A stretch of DNA of 64,000 bases from Clitoria ternatea (lineage: Eukaryota > Streptophyta > Magnoliopsida > Fabales > Fabaceae), in assembly GCA_037962975.1 (NCBI GenBank), contig CM075671.1, positions 11,021,001 to 11,085,000 of the forward strand, read 5' to 3'. The notes below the pieces were generated by a model, which saw nothing but the letters and a program-made list of their open reading frames with translations, searched no databases and was not told where the DNA came from. Numbering within the stretch: the stretch's first letter is position 1; each line of letters begins with the position of its first letter. Below are positions 11,832 through 22,557 of the stretch, piece by piece. A program made the position numbers and the translations under genes.

Positions 11832-13051
11832 GGAATCATGATCAAATTTTAATCAATTAGGGTAACCGATTATGAGAAGAATAATCGATTAGGTTTAATT
11901 AAGAATTTGAAAATAAAATAGTATGCAATTAATCTATTAGGATAACCTATTATGAGCAGGATAATCAATTAGGTATAATAAAGAATTTACAAATGAAACG
12001 GTATGCATTTAATCGATTACACCGATTAAAGGAAGGATAATCGATTAGTGTGCGCCTTTGAAACTTAAAAATTGGTTTTGATCAGAGCTAAAATCAAGGG
12101 ATATTTTGTAATTAGAATCAAATCAATTCAGAGCTTCACTCTTATCCTATAACGACTAGTTTTCAACCAAATGACTATAAATAGAGGTCTATGCACTCAT
12201 GAAAATTCACCTCATGCATTATTGATTTCATTGTTCATTATTGAGTTTTCAAAAAGCACAAGTGCTGACATTCTTATTCTTCTTTATTATTGAATATTTC
12301 TTCAATTCTCATTTGCTTAAATTGTTATTCATGCTTTAAGAGAGCCACATTTCTGACACTTTAACTTGTTACTTATGCTGATAGAGAGCTAATTTGGTGA
12401 TCTGTGTCACATTTCAATCTATTGTTGTGCTTTAACTTGTTATTTGTGCTCTATCAAGAGAGTAAATTTATTTTTCATAAATTCATTCACAAATCGGGTT
12501 GTGAGTTGTTTTCAAAGGAAAGGTTGTAAATCCTTTGTTGGTAGTTTTTGAAAAGAGGGATTGTGAGAAAGGAAAAGAGTGAGGGATAAAATCTTGATTG
12601 GGGAATTAAGAGTTGTTATTGGCTCATTTGTAAAATCTCAAATTCTCTTCTAGTGAAAAATATCAAGTTAATTTACTTGGGGCCTGGATGTAGGGTAACC
12701 GAACTAGGAAAAAAATTGTGCTATGCAAGTCCTCTTCTTCCCTATCTCTATTTACTTTAGAAGCTATTATTTACTTTGCTTTGTTCTATTCGCTCTTTGT
12801 ATTACGTTGAATCTGTTTAATACTTTTTATTTACTCTCTTAGCAAAATAATTTAAAAGCAAATAAATTTTTAAAGGGTTTATTATAACTCAATTCATCTC
12901 CTTCTTGAGTTATTGAGGCCACTTGGTTAACGATGACAACTGTTAAATGTTTATAATAGTAAAAGGATAAGCTAACATAAAATCCTATTGCCATTAGGGC
13001 AATTACTAACTTACAAACAGAACAAGAGTTAACTTGAATAAAGTGAATTAC

Positions 13052-13260
13052 CTGAGAAACTCCTTTACTGTGAACATGGTAGGTAGGCCCATCTTTGTGT
13101 TCACCATACCAATAGTATATTCTTGTTCTCTTATCATACAGAATGCCCCCTTCATGGGCTTGAATAGGATTTCCATCAATATCCAACCAAATTCGCCCAG
13201 GGTAGTAGTAGTAGCTATCATTCCCAGCATCTTGCATTGAATCTATGGCTTTTTTATGTC
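13052..13260 (-). pseudogene. isolated exon of a glycoside hydrolase family 43 gene
   Basis: Read on the minus strand, an acceptor (TTTTTTCCAG) precedes 209 coding bases, followed by a good donor (CTCAG then GTAATTC). The exon encodes GHKKAIDSMQDAGNDSYYYY and then a segment with DIDGNPIQAHEGGILYD and YYWYGEHKDGPTYH, which I recognise from plant GH43-like proteins. The acidic Asp of DIDGNPIQAHEGG belongs to the family's active-site blade. The next expected exon is not found within several kilobases downstream, and no upstream exon is evident. It is therefore a gene fragment with intact splice sites, perhaps carried by a mobile element or left by duplication. A longer reading to 12839 runs into the intron. 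Confidence 0.7.
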
Positions 13261-13261
13261 C

Positions 13262-14440
13262 TGGAAAAAATACATGTCTAAGTACATGGGGAATTTGCTT
13301 TGAAAATCACTATTCTTAATTTATATATTCAGTTTTATGCAATCATTTTGTTTCTTTCTACTTAATCTCCATCAAACTTAGAAGGTGTAATTGTTATATG
13401 ACTTGTTCTTGAATGAATATTATATCTCAAATAGTTCTAAAAGACATGATTCTGCAATGTCCAGTTAGTTTCATCTCTATTGTTTTCTTCTTAATTTCCT
13501 TTTTAATTTATCTCTAAAATTCTTTCACTTAAATATATATTGGATTCCAGCAAACATGGATAAGTAACATGAATATTTATTTGATCATGCAGGCAACTTT
13601 TCTTTTTTACTATGGTTGGAATATCTGGATTTTTTGGCTGTTTAGCTTCTCGGGGTAATTCCTTTGCACACTTATATTTTGCTTTGTATGTCTGTCTTAT
13701 GATTTCTCAAAAAAATGTTTTCACAAGTATGATAAGAAGTCCTATAATGCAGATATGGCATTGGCAGCTCATTTGGCTTGTAGACATGTAGTGTATTTCA
13801 GGAGAAATAATATGAATTACTAAGGAAGTGGTATACGATTAGAACTTCAAGTAGAATGTATTTTAATTTTATGGACTATAAATGTTGTGTCGGTAACAAA
13901 GCCAAGAGAAGCCAAAGTGGAAGATTAAACAACTTTTATACAAGGGTGACAATCTTGCTCTCCAAATTATATTCTGTTTAATTTGAACAATTTCCAACAT
14001 TGGTGATACTTTTTTCTTTTATACTTTTTTGCTTACTTTGTAACCTATAAGGTAAACATATTTTTTAATGTTTTTTCACTATGAATTTTTGTAATAATTT
14101 TTTTAGTGTTCTAATTTCTAGGACTAATATGGGTGATTAAGATGACTCTATGATTTCAAAGACGGGAGAACGTTTTCCTTCTTCTCCAGCAGTTGTCTCT
14201 AACTCTTTTAATTTGTCACCATAATCTCGTTCTCAACGGTGTAAGAATTGGTCTGAGGTTTAGTGTTGAGTCACATGAATTGGTGGTAGAGTATTAGATC
14301 CATATCGTAGCTCCCTTACACAAAAAATAATGGAATCAATTATTTGCACTCAAGATTGGCTTAAAGGATATACCTCACCATTTCTCTCAAGTGAGGATTA
14401 TGCGGAGCTTAAGAAATTTAAGCAAGGTAAGAAAAAGAAT
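13262..14440. other. non-coding DNA
   Basis: This is AT-rich sequence with no credible gene, no long repeat and no extension of the GH43 fragment that I could recognise. Confidence 0.4.
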
Positions 14441-14446
14441 GTTTGA

Positions 14447-15640
14447 TGAAGACTTGATCCTACAACACATGGGAGAGAAACAAAGAACCTTACCACCAAA
14501 CTACTTAACACATTTAAAAATTATGATGCAACTATATATATATTTGTAGAATGTATATCTGTTAATAAAATTTATTTACAAAATAAACATTTTTGTCTTT
14601 TTTCATTTAGTATAAAAATTAAAACTAAAATTAATGAATGAAAAAATGTAGGAATATTTATTTTGCAAATAAATTTTATTAACGGGTATACATTTTATTA
14701 ATATAATGTAATAATATATGGTTATATTACACCTTTAAATGTAACCTAATGGTGAAACTCCTTTTCTATCTCCTACTCAAATCGAATGTTTCAGATGTTA
14801 ACTTAGAATCTGAACAAAAATGATGACTTGGAAAAATATGTGGCATAGATTGAGTTGACACGTGGCTAGACACTAATACATGTGGTATAAATTCAATTGA
14901 CACATGACTAGGTGGCTAGAAGTATTAGAGCCCTCAATTAATGTGCTTAGCAACCAGTCAAACTAGTCACTCGTAAATAGTCAACATGTTAAAATATTTA
15001 TATTTCATAATTTAAGTGTAACAAGGTTTGATCCCTTAACGTATATATAGGAGATGAAAGATGAGCCTCAACAAATTAAAGACATATATCATGAGTTTTT
15101 TAGGAATGGATATCCATAATCACGTGTGTGATTTAAGCAACTGGAATGGATGCCTCTAGCCATGTGTCAACTAAATTTATACCACATGTATTAGTCTCTA
15201 GCCACATGTCAATTCTGCCTATGCCATATATTTTTTCAAATTATTATTTTTGTATTAGATTCTAAGATAACATCTAAAGCGTTTGATTTGAGTAGGAGAT
15301 GAAAGAAAAGTCTCACCACTAGGCTACATTTAAGAGATGTAATATAACCATATATTGTTATATTATATTTGGAGAATGTATATCTATTAATAAAATTTAT
15401 TTGCAAAATAAATATTTTCGCCCGTTTTCGTTCATTAATTTTAATTTTTATACAAAATGAAGAAAACAAAAATGTTTATTTCATAAATAGATTTTATTAA
15501 CGGATATACATTCTACAGATATAAATAACTATATAGTTATGTCATATTTTTTAAATGTGTCATATAGTTTAGTGGTAAGGCTCTTCTTTTCTTTCCAATG
15601 TATTGTGGGATCAAGCCTTGTTACGTTCAAATTTTAGCAT
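14447..15640. repeat. long inverted repeat (foldback element) with nested palindromes
   Basis: The left arm (about 14447-14920) matches the reverse complement of the right arm (about 15170-15640). For example, TTGATCCTACAACACATGGG near 14455 pairs with the region around TGTATTGTGGGATCAAG near 15600, and ACATGTGGTATAAATT near 14880 pairs with TTTATACCACATGT near 15175. Within each arm is a smaller palindrome of about 150 bp (AATAAAATTTATTTAC against TGCAAATAAATTTTATT). A third related inverted piece pairs 14960-15040 with 15610-15680. No transposase is present. Identity between the arms looks to be around 80 percent by eye. Confidence 0.75.
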
Positions 15641-15689
15641 ATAAAATGTTTTATTTATGAGTGATCGATTACTAGACACGATCATGTCT

Positions 15690-16888
15690 ATCCATTCTAG
15701 TTGCTTAAATCACACACAATTTTCACATGTGGCATGACAGATGGGTAGGGGCATCAATTTAGAGAGGGTATCTAAGAATTTCTCTTAAATATATTTCTTC
15801 CTTTTGTAAAAGTGGATTCTTGCTAAGATAATGATTATGTGCTGCTTGATTATGATTTGAGTTTTGAGTATTTAGTGCTCATTCTTATTTATGTTGCCTT
15901 CATCCATTAATCTACCTAGTTATATTGTTGGTAATGTTGTGCTCATTTTAAATATGTACATATTATCGTGGATTTATTTACTTTATTTTATATTGTGCTT
16001 TATCATAGGCCATGCAGTTGTTTGGGAGATCAATTGATGTTTTTCTATGGACTTAACATCCTTAATTTCTTTCTCTTTTCTCTATTCCTTTCTTTCTTTT
16101 CCAGTCTTAAATCCTTCATTTGTCTCATTCTCTTCTCTTTCTCTTTCTCCTTTCCTTTGAACCCCAATAAGCCTTACCAAATGCCACTAGCTCTTCTACC
16201 TCTCAAACATATAATAATCTTCAATCTCAAAACCCTAAATCTCTATTCAACCAAATCTCTACTAAAATCATTACTAATCCATATGCTCACCATTTCTACA
16301 TCTATTATCTTCCTAAGGTTATTAACGAGTGGTGTTGATCTGTTGCACAAACTCTTCCATCTTGCCACTTGTTCATATTACCCTTAAATTGTCGTTTGAT
16401 TCTACATATCCTTATTTATCACAAGTTTCACTTTTGTATCAAGTTTTGCTTCTAGGTTTCCTTCCCTAACCTTAACGACGTTCACTTTGTTTCCCTACCC
16501 TAATTGACCCATTTCTTAGATGACCTTAAACCACCATTCCCTGGTAGTTATCGATAGTGGTTGCCTTTGGTATCTTAGCCAGTGGCTTTATTTCAAAGAC
16601 CAAAAGTGGTGTTATATAGAAAATAATAGTTAAAAGAAAACTCAATTAGTGACCAAAACACTTTGTTCATCAGTGCCAAACATCTCAATGATTGGATAGA
16701 CTAACACTCATTTAAGATGGTTGTCAAGTATATTGGGGGCTTGTGTTATTCTCTATAATTGTTTGTTAATGAATGAGGATTTTTTTGGTTTGGTCCTTGT
16801 ACAATTCATAGCTTTGGAATTGAAGAAGGAGGTAAATGACGGAAGTTATTGGGGTGGGAAATAGGTTATGGGGGTGGGGTGCAACAAT
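15690..16888. other. non-coding DNA before the Tat-type element
   Basis: A pyrimidine-rich tract (16060-16160) and generally AT-rich DNA are seen. The open frame at 15968-16387 is compositionally low-complexity and resembles no family. No gene is supported. Confidence 0.45.
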
Positions 16889-16893
16889 GAAGT

Positions 16894-17700
16894 TGAACTG
16901 GTCTGGACCGGGGTCTAGGATCCGGTGTGGGACCAGCCACAAGGATGCAGGTGTTTTTAGGGTTTGCATACCGGAACTGTGTATATCCGATGTATTAATC
17001 CGGTCTCTCAGTGGGAGAGGCCGGTCTTGTTGTCCTGGAGATCCTTCACACCAACGATTCGCGTTGTAGGAGGGCGAAAGGTGGTGCCACCTGCGAAGAT
17101 TCTCCGACGCTCAAGTTAGAAGAGTGTATGAACTGAATGAATACTCAAGCGTGATAACAGTAAAATGTGAGATAGAATAACGATACCATGCATGTGTGTT
17201 GATATGGCTTCTTATAGTTGAACGTAAGAGAAAAAATGAGACGTTGGATGCAGGTGGGTCCCTTATCTCTGATTGCGTGTATATTGTGTCAATCAAGGTG
17301 GCTCGACTTTCAGAATGTGTCAGGAGGGTAGGTCAATTATCAGAGTACAATCCTCCAGAGAGAGGAGGGGATAATCACCTTTTCCGCATAATCTGCTGAC
17401 ACGCCCCCTTACTTTCTGAAGCCATTGATGTGACGTATTTTGCTACAAACAGTGTCTTCGTTGATAAGTTATCAAAAGGCTCTTCTCTTGCTATGAGGGA
17501 AAAGCTATCAATTATATAAATATCCCGTATTAATGAACATAGAACCGTTACAGCGAAAATGAATGATGCTGTCATGGAGTGAGGGCGGATGACCAGACAA
17601 CGGATATCCGGTGTGGTATCGTTGAACCTGGACACCGGTTTTCCTTATATGAGGTCAGTCTGACGTCACAAGTATGGGGGCCGGTATCTAGACCGGATCA
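16894..17700 (-). repeat. 3' LTR (element sense) of the Tat-type element
   Basis: The 807-bp repeat begins TGAACTGGTC and ends CCGGATCA on the plus strand. It differs from its partner at three transitions, at about 16969 (T against C), 17275 (C against T) and 17470 (C against T). The small open frames inside it are duplicated in the other LTR and are not genes. Confidence 0.95.
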
Positions 17701-17712
17701 TCTGTCCCCTAG
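17701..17712 (-). other. polypurine tract of the Tat-type element
   Basis: Read on the minus strand, CTAGGGGACAGA lies immediately before the 3' LTR, the position at which plus-strand DNA synthesis is primed. Confidence 0.6.
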
Positions 17713-18210
17713 CTTGTATGAGGGACTGTTAAGTTGCTCATATGAGCTATGCAATTCTCGAGAGAAGTCTAGATGCCGGTAGTACATTCTTGTAAGTCTC
17801 TAGGAACTCGGTGTCGTCCGCTCTACTAAGCAAGTGACCGCCCTCTTCGCGTTGTGTACAACGGATTCAGACAACATAAAAATAAGCAGCGGAAATCCCA
17901 AGAGTTTTTGAAAATCGAAACTCTTGGTATTCGAAAAGTGGTTGGTAGGCATTAAATGCGCTCAGCATGATTGGACATTAAATGCATTTTTTACGCACGA
18001 GACATCATTACCCAAGTGTGTAACCGTCGATTGGGCTTATTGGGCCTGGATTCAAACTGAAAGGGGGGCCCATTTTGCCAAAACGTTTACTGAAACGTTA
18101 CCATTTTCGCGCTTATTCGTGACGAAACGACGGAGTCGTTTTGATTTGAAAGGTTGCGTTTTGAGGCAAGCCTTGTGACCTTCGACGGAACACTATGCCT
18201 CTTCGTTACC
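17713..18210 (+). promoter_or_regulatory. upstream region of the antisense gene
   Basis: About 500 bp separate the polypurine tract from a TATA box and hold no good reading frame. Several repeated AAACG/CGTTT words and a perfect inverted repeat (AAACGAC-GGA-GTCGTTT, about 18124-18140) lie 70-150 bp before the TATA box. A regulatory role is inferred from position only. Confidence 0.35.
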
Positions 18211-18218
18211 TATAAAAG
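18211..18218 (+). promoter_or_regulatory. TATA box of the antisense gene
   Basis: TATAAAAG is followed by GGACTC. A start about 30 bp downstream would leave a leader of around 140 bp before the ATG at 18384. The box lies on the strand opposite to gag-pol. Confidence 0.6.
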
Positions 18219-18383
18219 GGACTCTTAGCAGATTTTGGAATCCACTTGAACTCAAACTTAGTGAAACTCTGCTCAAATTTCCTTGGAATTTCCTTGTCGT
18301 CTTCAACTTCTCAAAGATCCTCTTCCTTTAGGTAACCTTCCTTCCCTTCAACTCCTTGCAATTTTAATCATTCTATTTCCATC

Positions 18384-21051
18384 ATGCGCCTTAGAGCTGG
18401 ACACGCTGGTCCTTCAAATAGAGGGAGGTTTGGCTCTCGTGCCCCCCTTAGCCACCGTGGTGGGAGGATTCCAGCGAATCCTCCTGTGGCTGGGCGCCAT
18501 CGCTCAGAGAGAGCCGAAGCTTCTTCCTCACGAGCGTCTTCTTCATCTCGTCGCTCTGAGGTTCCCCTTGGTTCGAGGGCTAACAGCCGCTCTGATGAGG
18601 GGTCAAGTGCTGAGGGTTATCTCTCTGACGATGTTGCTTTTTATCACAGCACCTACGCATTCCACCGCGCCTGCACAACCATGGATCTTCCAGGACGTGG
18701 AAAAACGCCGTTTCTCCGCTCTGCTGAAGGGTGTGTCAACGTTGTGGCACACCGGCTTGATTGGGAGAAACTCAACAGGGAAAAACCTTATTGCTGGGTG
18801 GAAGAGGAGTTCTTAGAGATCCCTTCGCACCATGCAAGTGAGGAGGAGCGCACAGTTTCTTTCCGCTGTAGGATATACTCGGATAAGAAGTACAAAGCAC
18901 GATACGCTGTGATGGCTCCGCATCCTTCCGAAAGAATATGCCACAACGTCCCTGACGCGAGGTCGGTCTACATGTACGACTTCGTTTTCTTAAAGCTGGG
19001 GGTACGCTTTCCACTGACGGATTTCCAGATGGCCGTCCTGCGCTTCTTAGACTGTGCCCCCTCACAATTACATCCCAACGGTTGGAGTCTTGTCCGGGCT
19101 CTGGAAGTCTTGGGGGAGCATTTTGGCTTCTCCGCCACTGTGGCCAAGCTGTTTTACTATTGCCAAGTGGTCCGCCGAGCTAATAAGAAGGGCGGCCTTG
19201 GGTTCATTACACTCCGTAGTGACTCAAGGGTTGTAAATTTCAAGTCTTTCACGGAATCCGCAAAGGTAGATGGGCGCTCTTTCAAGCACTACTACACGCG
19301 AGTCCGGATTCAACCAAATAAGCCGGTCTTCTGGCGGAATAAAGAGGGGTTTACCAAGTTTCCCCTTAGCTGGACGCACGAGCATTTTCTTCTTATGAGC
19401 CGTGCTTACTATACAGATGAGAGTGAACTTTCCCCTCATTCTGTCGAGGTCTTGAGCGCCCTGCAGACGGCCTCAAAGACCCTCAAAGGGTTTTCCAGTC
19501 GCCTTCTCTTGGTCGAGGAAGACATCAAAAACACCTACCTCCGTAATATTCGCTCTTATTCTCCTTGTATTGTATGGTTGTACCGTTCTAGTTATTTTCC
19601 TTCCTATATGCTTATTCAACTCTTTTTGTTTTGCAGAACAAATTGAAAAGGCCTGCCCAGAAATGTTGTCGCTAAGGTCTATGATGGCTGACGATGACTC
19701 CTCTTCTGAAGAAAATGAAATCCAGGCGAAGAGGAACGCCACCAAAACTCCCCTCATTCCTCTGACTTCTGCAGTAGGAGATGAGGTTCCTCTCTTCGAT
19801 GAGGAGGAAGCCGAAGAAGCAACTGAGGCCGCTGGAGCGGGTGGCGAGGAGGCCGTCCCAGAGAAAAAGAAAAAGAAGAGGCATCTTGTAAAGAAGGCCG
19901 ATCAAGAGAAGCCCTCCTCTGATGACCCCGTGAAGAAGCGTCAGAGGACGGCCGAAGAAACCGAATTAAAGAAGAACAAGGGAAAGGAACCCGCTCCTGA
20001 GTTCTCTGCACCTTCTTCTCAAAATGCTTCAGATCCGGATTCTGGGAACGGTCCTCCTCCGGCGTTCGATCCTCCGTGTGACTCCTCCCTTTCTCCTTAT
20101 TTGTGGTTTCAAGGATCTATGCCTCCTACTCTCCCAAAGGCACGGTATTGCCTCCGCCCTTCCCTCGACGCTGCTGGGGTCCGAGGTGCTTGCAAGGCTG
20201 GGCGTTGGCAACTTGATGAACTGTCTGGCCTGCTTGAGTCCCTGAGCGAGAAAGCTGACTATATGGATCAAGTTGAAAAACTTGAGACCGAACTCGCAGT
20301 GAAGGAGAAATGGGCAGCCAAGCAAGCTGAAGCTCGCAGGGGAGTGGAATCAGAACTGGAAAGAACTAAAGAAACACTCCAGAGGAAAACGGAAGAGGCA
20401 AGCAAAGTTCATTTTGCGAATAAGGCCCTAGAACGGGAAGTTGCCGACCTCCAAAATAAGAACAAATCCATACCCCTCCTTGAAGAAGAATTACAACTGG
20501 AGAAGAAGAGATCGGCTAAGCTTGCTGACGATCTCAAAGTTATGGAGGATGGTCGCAACAAGGACCTTGGGGAGTGGGAGTCTATTCGGAAGGAGATGCA
20601 AGCCCAAATTGATGAACTCAAGAAGGGTGGTGCGAGTGCTGGGCCTTCAGAAGAGGATTACGCCAAGGTTCAAAGAAGGCTAGCTGCTGCAAAGGCCAAG
20701 GCTGCCAAAGCCTTGGATATATGCAAAAATGTGGCGTATGAATCTTTCGGCCTGGCCCTTCGTCAAGTCTACTATCGTAACCCTGGAATAAAGCTGAATT
20801 TGTACGGATTAGATCCGTTCTTGGAGTTCCATGGGGGAAGACTTGTAGAAGTTCATAAGGACGGATCGCACCACGAGCCCCGTGCATCTCTGTACGAACT
20901 GCCTCCCCTCCCAGAAGGCCAAAGTATGGAGCCTACAACGTCCACTGCTGCCTCTGGAGCTGAAGCACAAGAAGGTGCCCAAACTGGAATGGAGGACAAA
21001 GCGGAGAAGGGAGGAGTGCCCACTGCGGAGGATCAAGCACCGGCCCCTTAA
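18384..21051 (+). CDS. antisense spliced protein of the Tat-type element (PF04195-like, then coiled coil)
   Basis: Two exons (18384-19542 and 19637-21051) are joined by a 94-bp GT-AG intron with an acceptor TTGTTTTGCAG. Phase is kept across the junction, giving 857 residues with no stop. Exon 1 starts Arg/Ser-rich and then carries a globular part with FPLTDFQMAVLRFLDCAPSQ and GFSATVAKLFYYCQ, which I recognise as the plant 'putative gypsy type transposon' domain (PF04195). Exon 2 has an acidic start, a Lys-rich cluster (KKKKKRHLVKK) that could direct nuclear entry, a long heptad-like coiled coil (coded by about 20260-20640) and an Ala/Glu-rich tail. The role of these proteins is unknown. The gene is antisense to gag-pol and has its own TATA box. 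An upstream ATG at 18283 is in another frame. Confidence 0.85.
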
Positions 21052-21539
21052 TTTATGCTTTATTCATAGCTGTGTACTGGGATCAGCTCCAGTTTTAACT
21101 ACCTTGTAACCTGAATAATTTCTTTATTCTTGGAAATGAAATTCACTGTTGCTTTTCTTCAACTGCTTGCGTCGAATGTATGATTGTTGGATAACTTAGT
21201 GTTGTACCAAACACTTTATTGTTTTTAATGCTTTACGAATCCGTTCTGTGTGGTTACCTAGCTGCTTGACGCGTACTTATCACACCGGATTAAGACAACA
21301 AATAGTAATGAATAAATAACAATTAAGTTAAAGCATGCCCTGTCCCCAAGTGTAAGTTCATTGGGAAGGGAGAGTTTATCTCAAAGATTACCTTTTAAAT
21401 TCTCACAGGATAGAAATGCTTATCTGTCCTCGAAGATGTAGAGCGGGTACATTAGCTTTCAACCGCTCTGAGATGGATATTCCACAATTGAGGACGGATA
21501 TTGCCTTAGAATCTTGTATAGCTTTGGCAAGGGTAAGCT

Positions 21540-22220
21540 TTATGCCTTTCTCTTGCGGTTCGGTTTGGTCCTACACCTCAAGTCTTCACACGGTGTTCGG
21601 TTCGATCCTACTAACCGTACTTGGAGTTCGGTGCAATCCTACAATCCAAGCCTTCAACACGGGGTTCGGATCAGGGCTAATCCTGAACCTACTGCGCCCG
21701 TTACTCGGGGTTCAGCGCGGTTTTCTCTGTGAACCGGCCTACTGCGCCCAAGCCTTCGCATGGGGTTCGGTTTGTGGCCTTGAGAAAGGACCAGCCCTAC
21801 AACCCATGTAGTCTTCGAATGGGGTTCGGTTTGTGGCCTTGAGAAAGGACCAGCCCTACAACCCATGTAGTCTTCGAATGGGGTTCGGTTTGTGGCCTTG
21901 AGAAAGGACCAGCCCTACAACCCATGTAGTCTTCGAATGGGGTTCGGTTTGTGGCCTTGAGAAAGGACCAGCCCTACAACCCATGTAGTCTTCGAATGGG
22001 GTTCGGTTTGTGGCCTTGAGAAAGGACCAGCCCTACAACCCATGTAGTCTTCGAATGGGGTTCGGTTTGTGGCCTTGAGAAAGGACCAGCCCTACAACCC
22101 ATGTAGTCTTCGAATGGGGTTCGGTTTGTGGCCTTGAGAAAGGACCAGCCCTACAACCCATGTAGTCTTCGAATGGGGTTCGGTTTGTGGCCTTGAGAAA
22201 GGACCAGCCCTACAACCCAT
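21540..22220. repeat. 59-bp tandem repeat array in the 3' non-coding region of the element
   Basis: From 21760 to 22220 a 59-bp unit (containing TGGGGTTCGGTTTGTGGCC and GGACCAGCCCTACAACCCAT) repeats about 7.8 times with no difference that I can see. Upstream, 21540-21760 contains diverged relatives of the same unit, sharing GGTTCGG, ATCCTAC and CAAGCCTTC. Two more diverged repeats of another, roughly 61-bp unit follow at about 22222-22355. Tandem repeats at this place are known for Tat/Ogre elements and have been proposed as sources of satellite DNA. Confidence 0.92.
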
Positions 22221-22557
22221 TCCACCTCAAGGAGTTACATCGTCAAAACACACGATGTGTGACTGAGATCATCCATCCTGAGGGGTCTTCATCAGTTCCT
22301 CGAGGAGTTATATCATCAACTACAGAATTGGTAGTTGAGTTCATCTGTCCTGAGGTGTATGCGTATTAAACTACGGCTATAAATCACAACACATAAGAAA
22401 CGTGAGAATGATAGGGCGGTTAAAATGTATTCTCATTAAAATTGAAAGTACATTACATGAAAAGCGTAGTTGGGGTCATGCCTCGTTAAAACCTTCTTGA
22501 GAAAACCCAATGGGAAAAAACTCAAGTAAGGAAAAAGAGTACACGCCGTCTTACCAA
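22221..22557. other. untranslated segment between the repeat array and the integrase end
   Basis: This contains two diverged copies of a roughly 61-bp unit and then a stretch with GCCTCGTTAAAACC and AAACCCAATGGG, a phrase common in plant gypsy 3' regions. The pol stop codon lies just beyond it on the minus strand. Confidence 0.5.

Larger units (their letters stand above)
11220..12935 (+). mobile_element. copia-like LTR interrupted by a Cassandra solo LTR
   Basis: The left edge (TGTTGGGACTATATTTGG) is followed by TTTTGATGAT, typical of legume copia LTR starts. The right part has a TATA box (TATAAATAG, 12176-12184), then AACTCAATTCATCTCCTTC and a GAGGCCACTTGGTTAAC ending parallel to the LTR at 574-1615. 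Four perfect TAATCGATTA palindromes and several decayed ones occur at 11411, 11883, 12010 and 12039. Without the 406-bp insertion and duplicated target it would be about 1.3 kb. No internal coding region is attached, so it is a solo LTR or a broken copy. Edges are approximate. Confidence 0.5.

Noticed and set aside
14548..14700. A possible CRISPR-like or regular spaced repeat
   Set aside because: The repeats are inverted palindromes of a MITE in a eukaryotic genome; there are no equal spacers.
15968..16387. A 139-codon plus-strand frame rich in Phe, Leu and Ser
   Set aside because: It is low-complexity pyrimidine-rich DNA with no TATA box, motif or family likeness.
16836..17782. Several small open frames repeated near 28075-29033
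   Set aside because: They lie in the two LTRs of the Tat-type element and are copied with them. They have no motif and are not genes.
18283..18816. A 177-codon frame overlapping exon 1 of the antisense gene
   Set aside because: It is out of frame with the conserved PF04195-like protein and reflects composition only.
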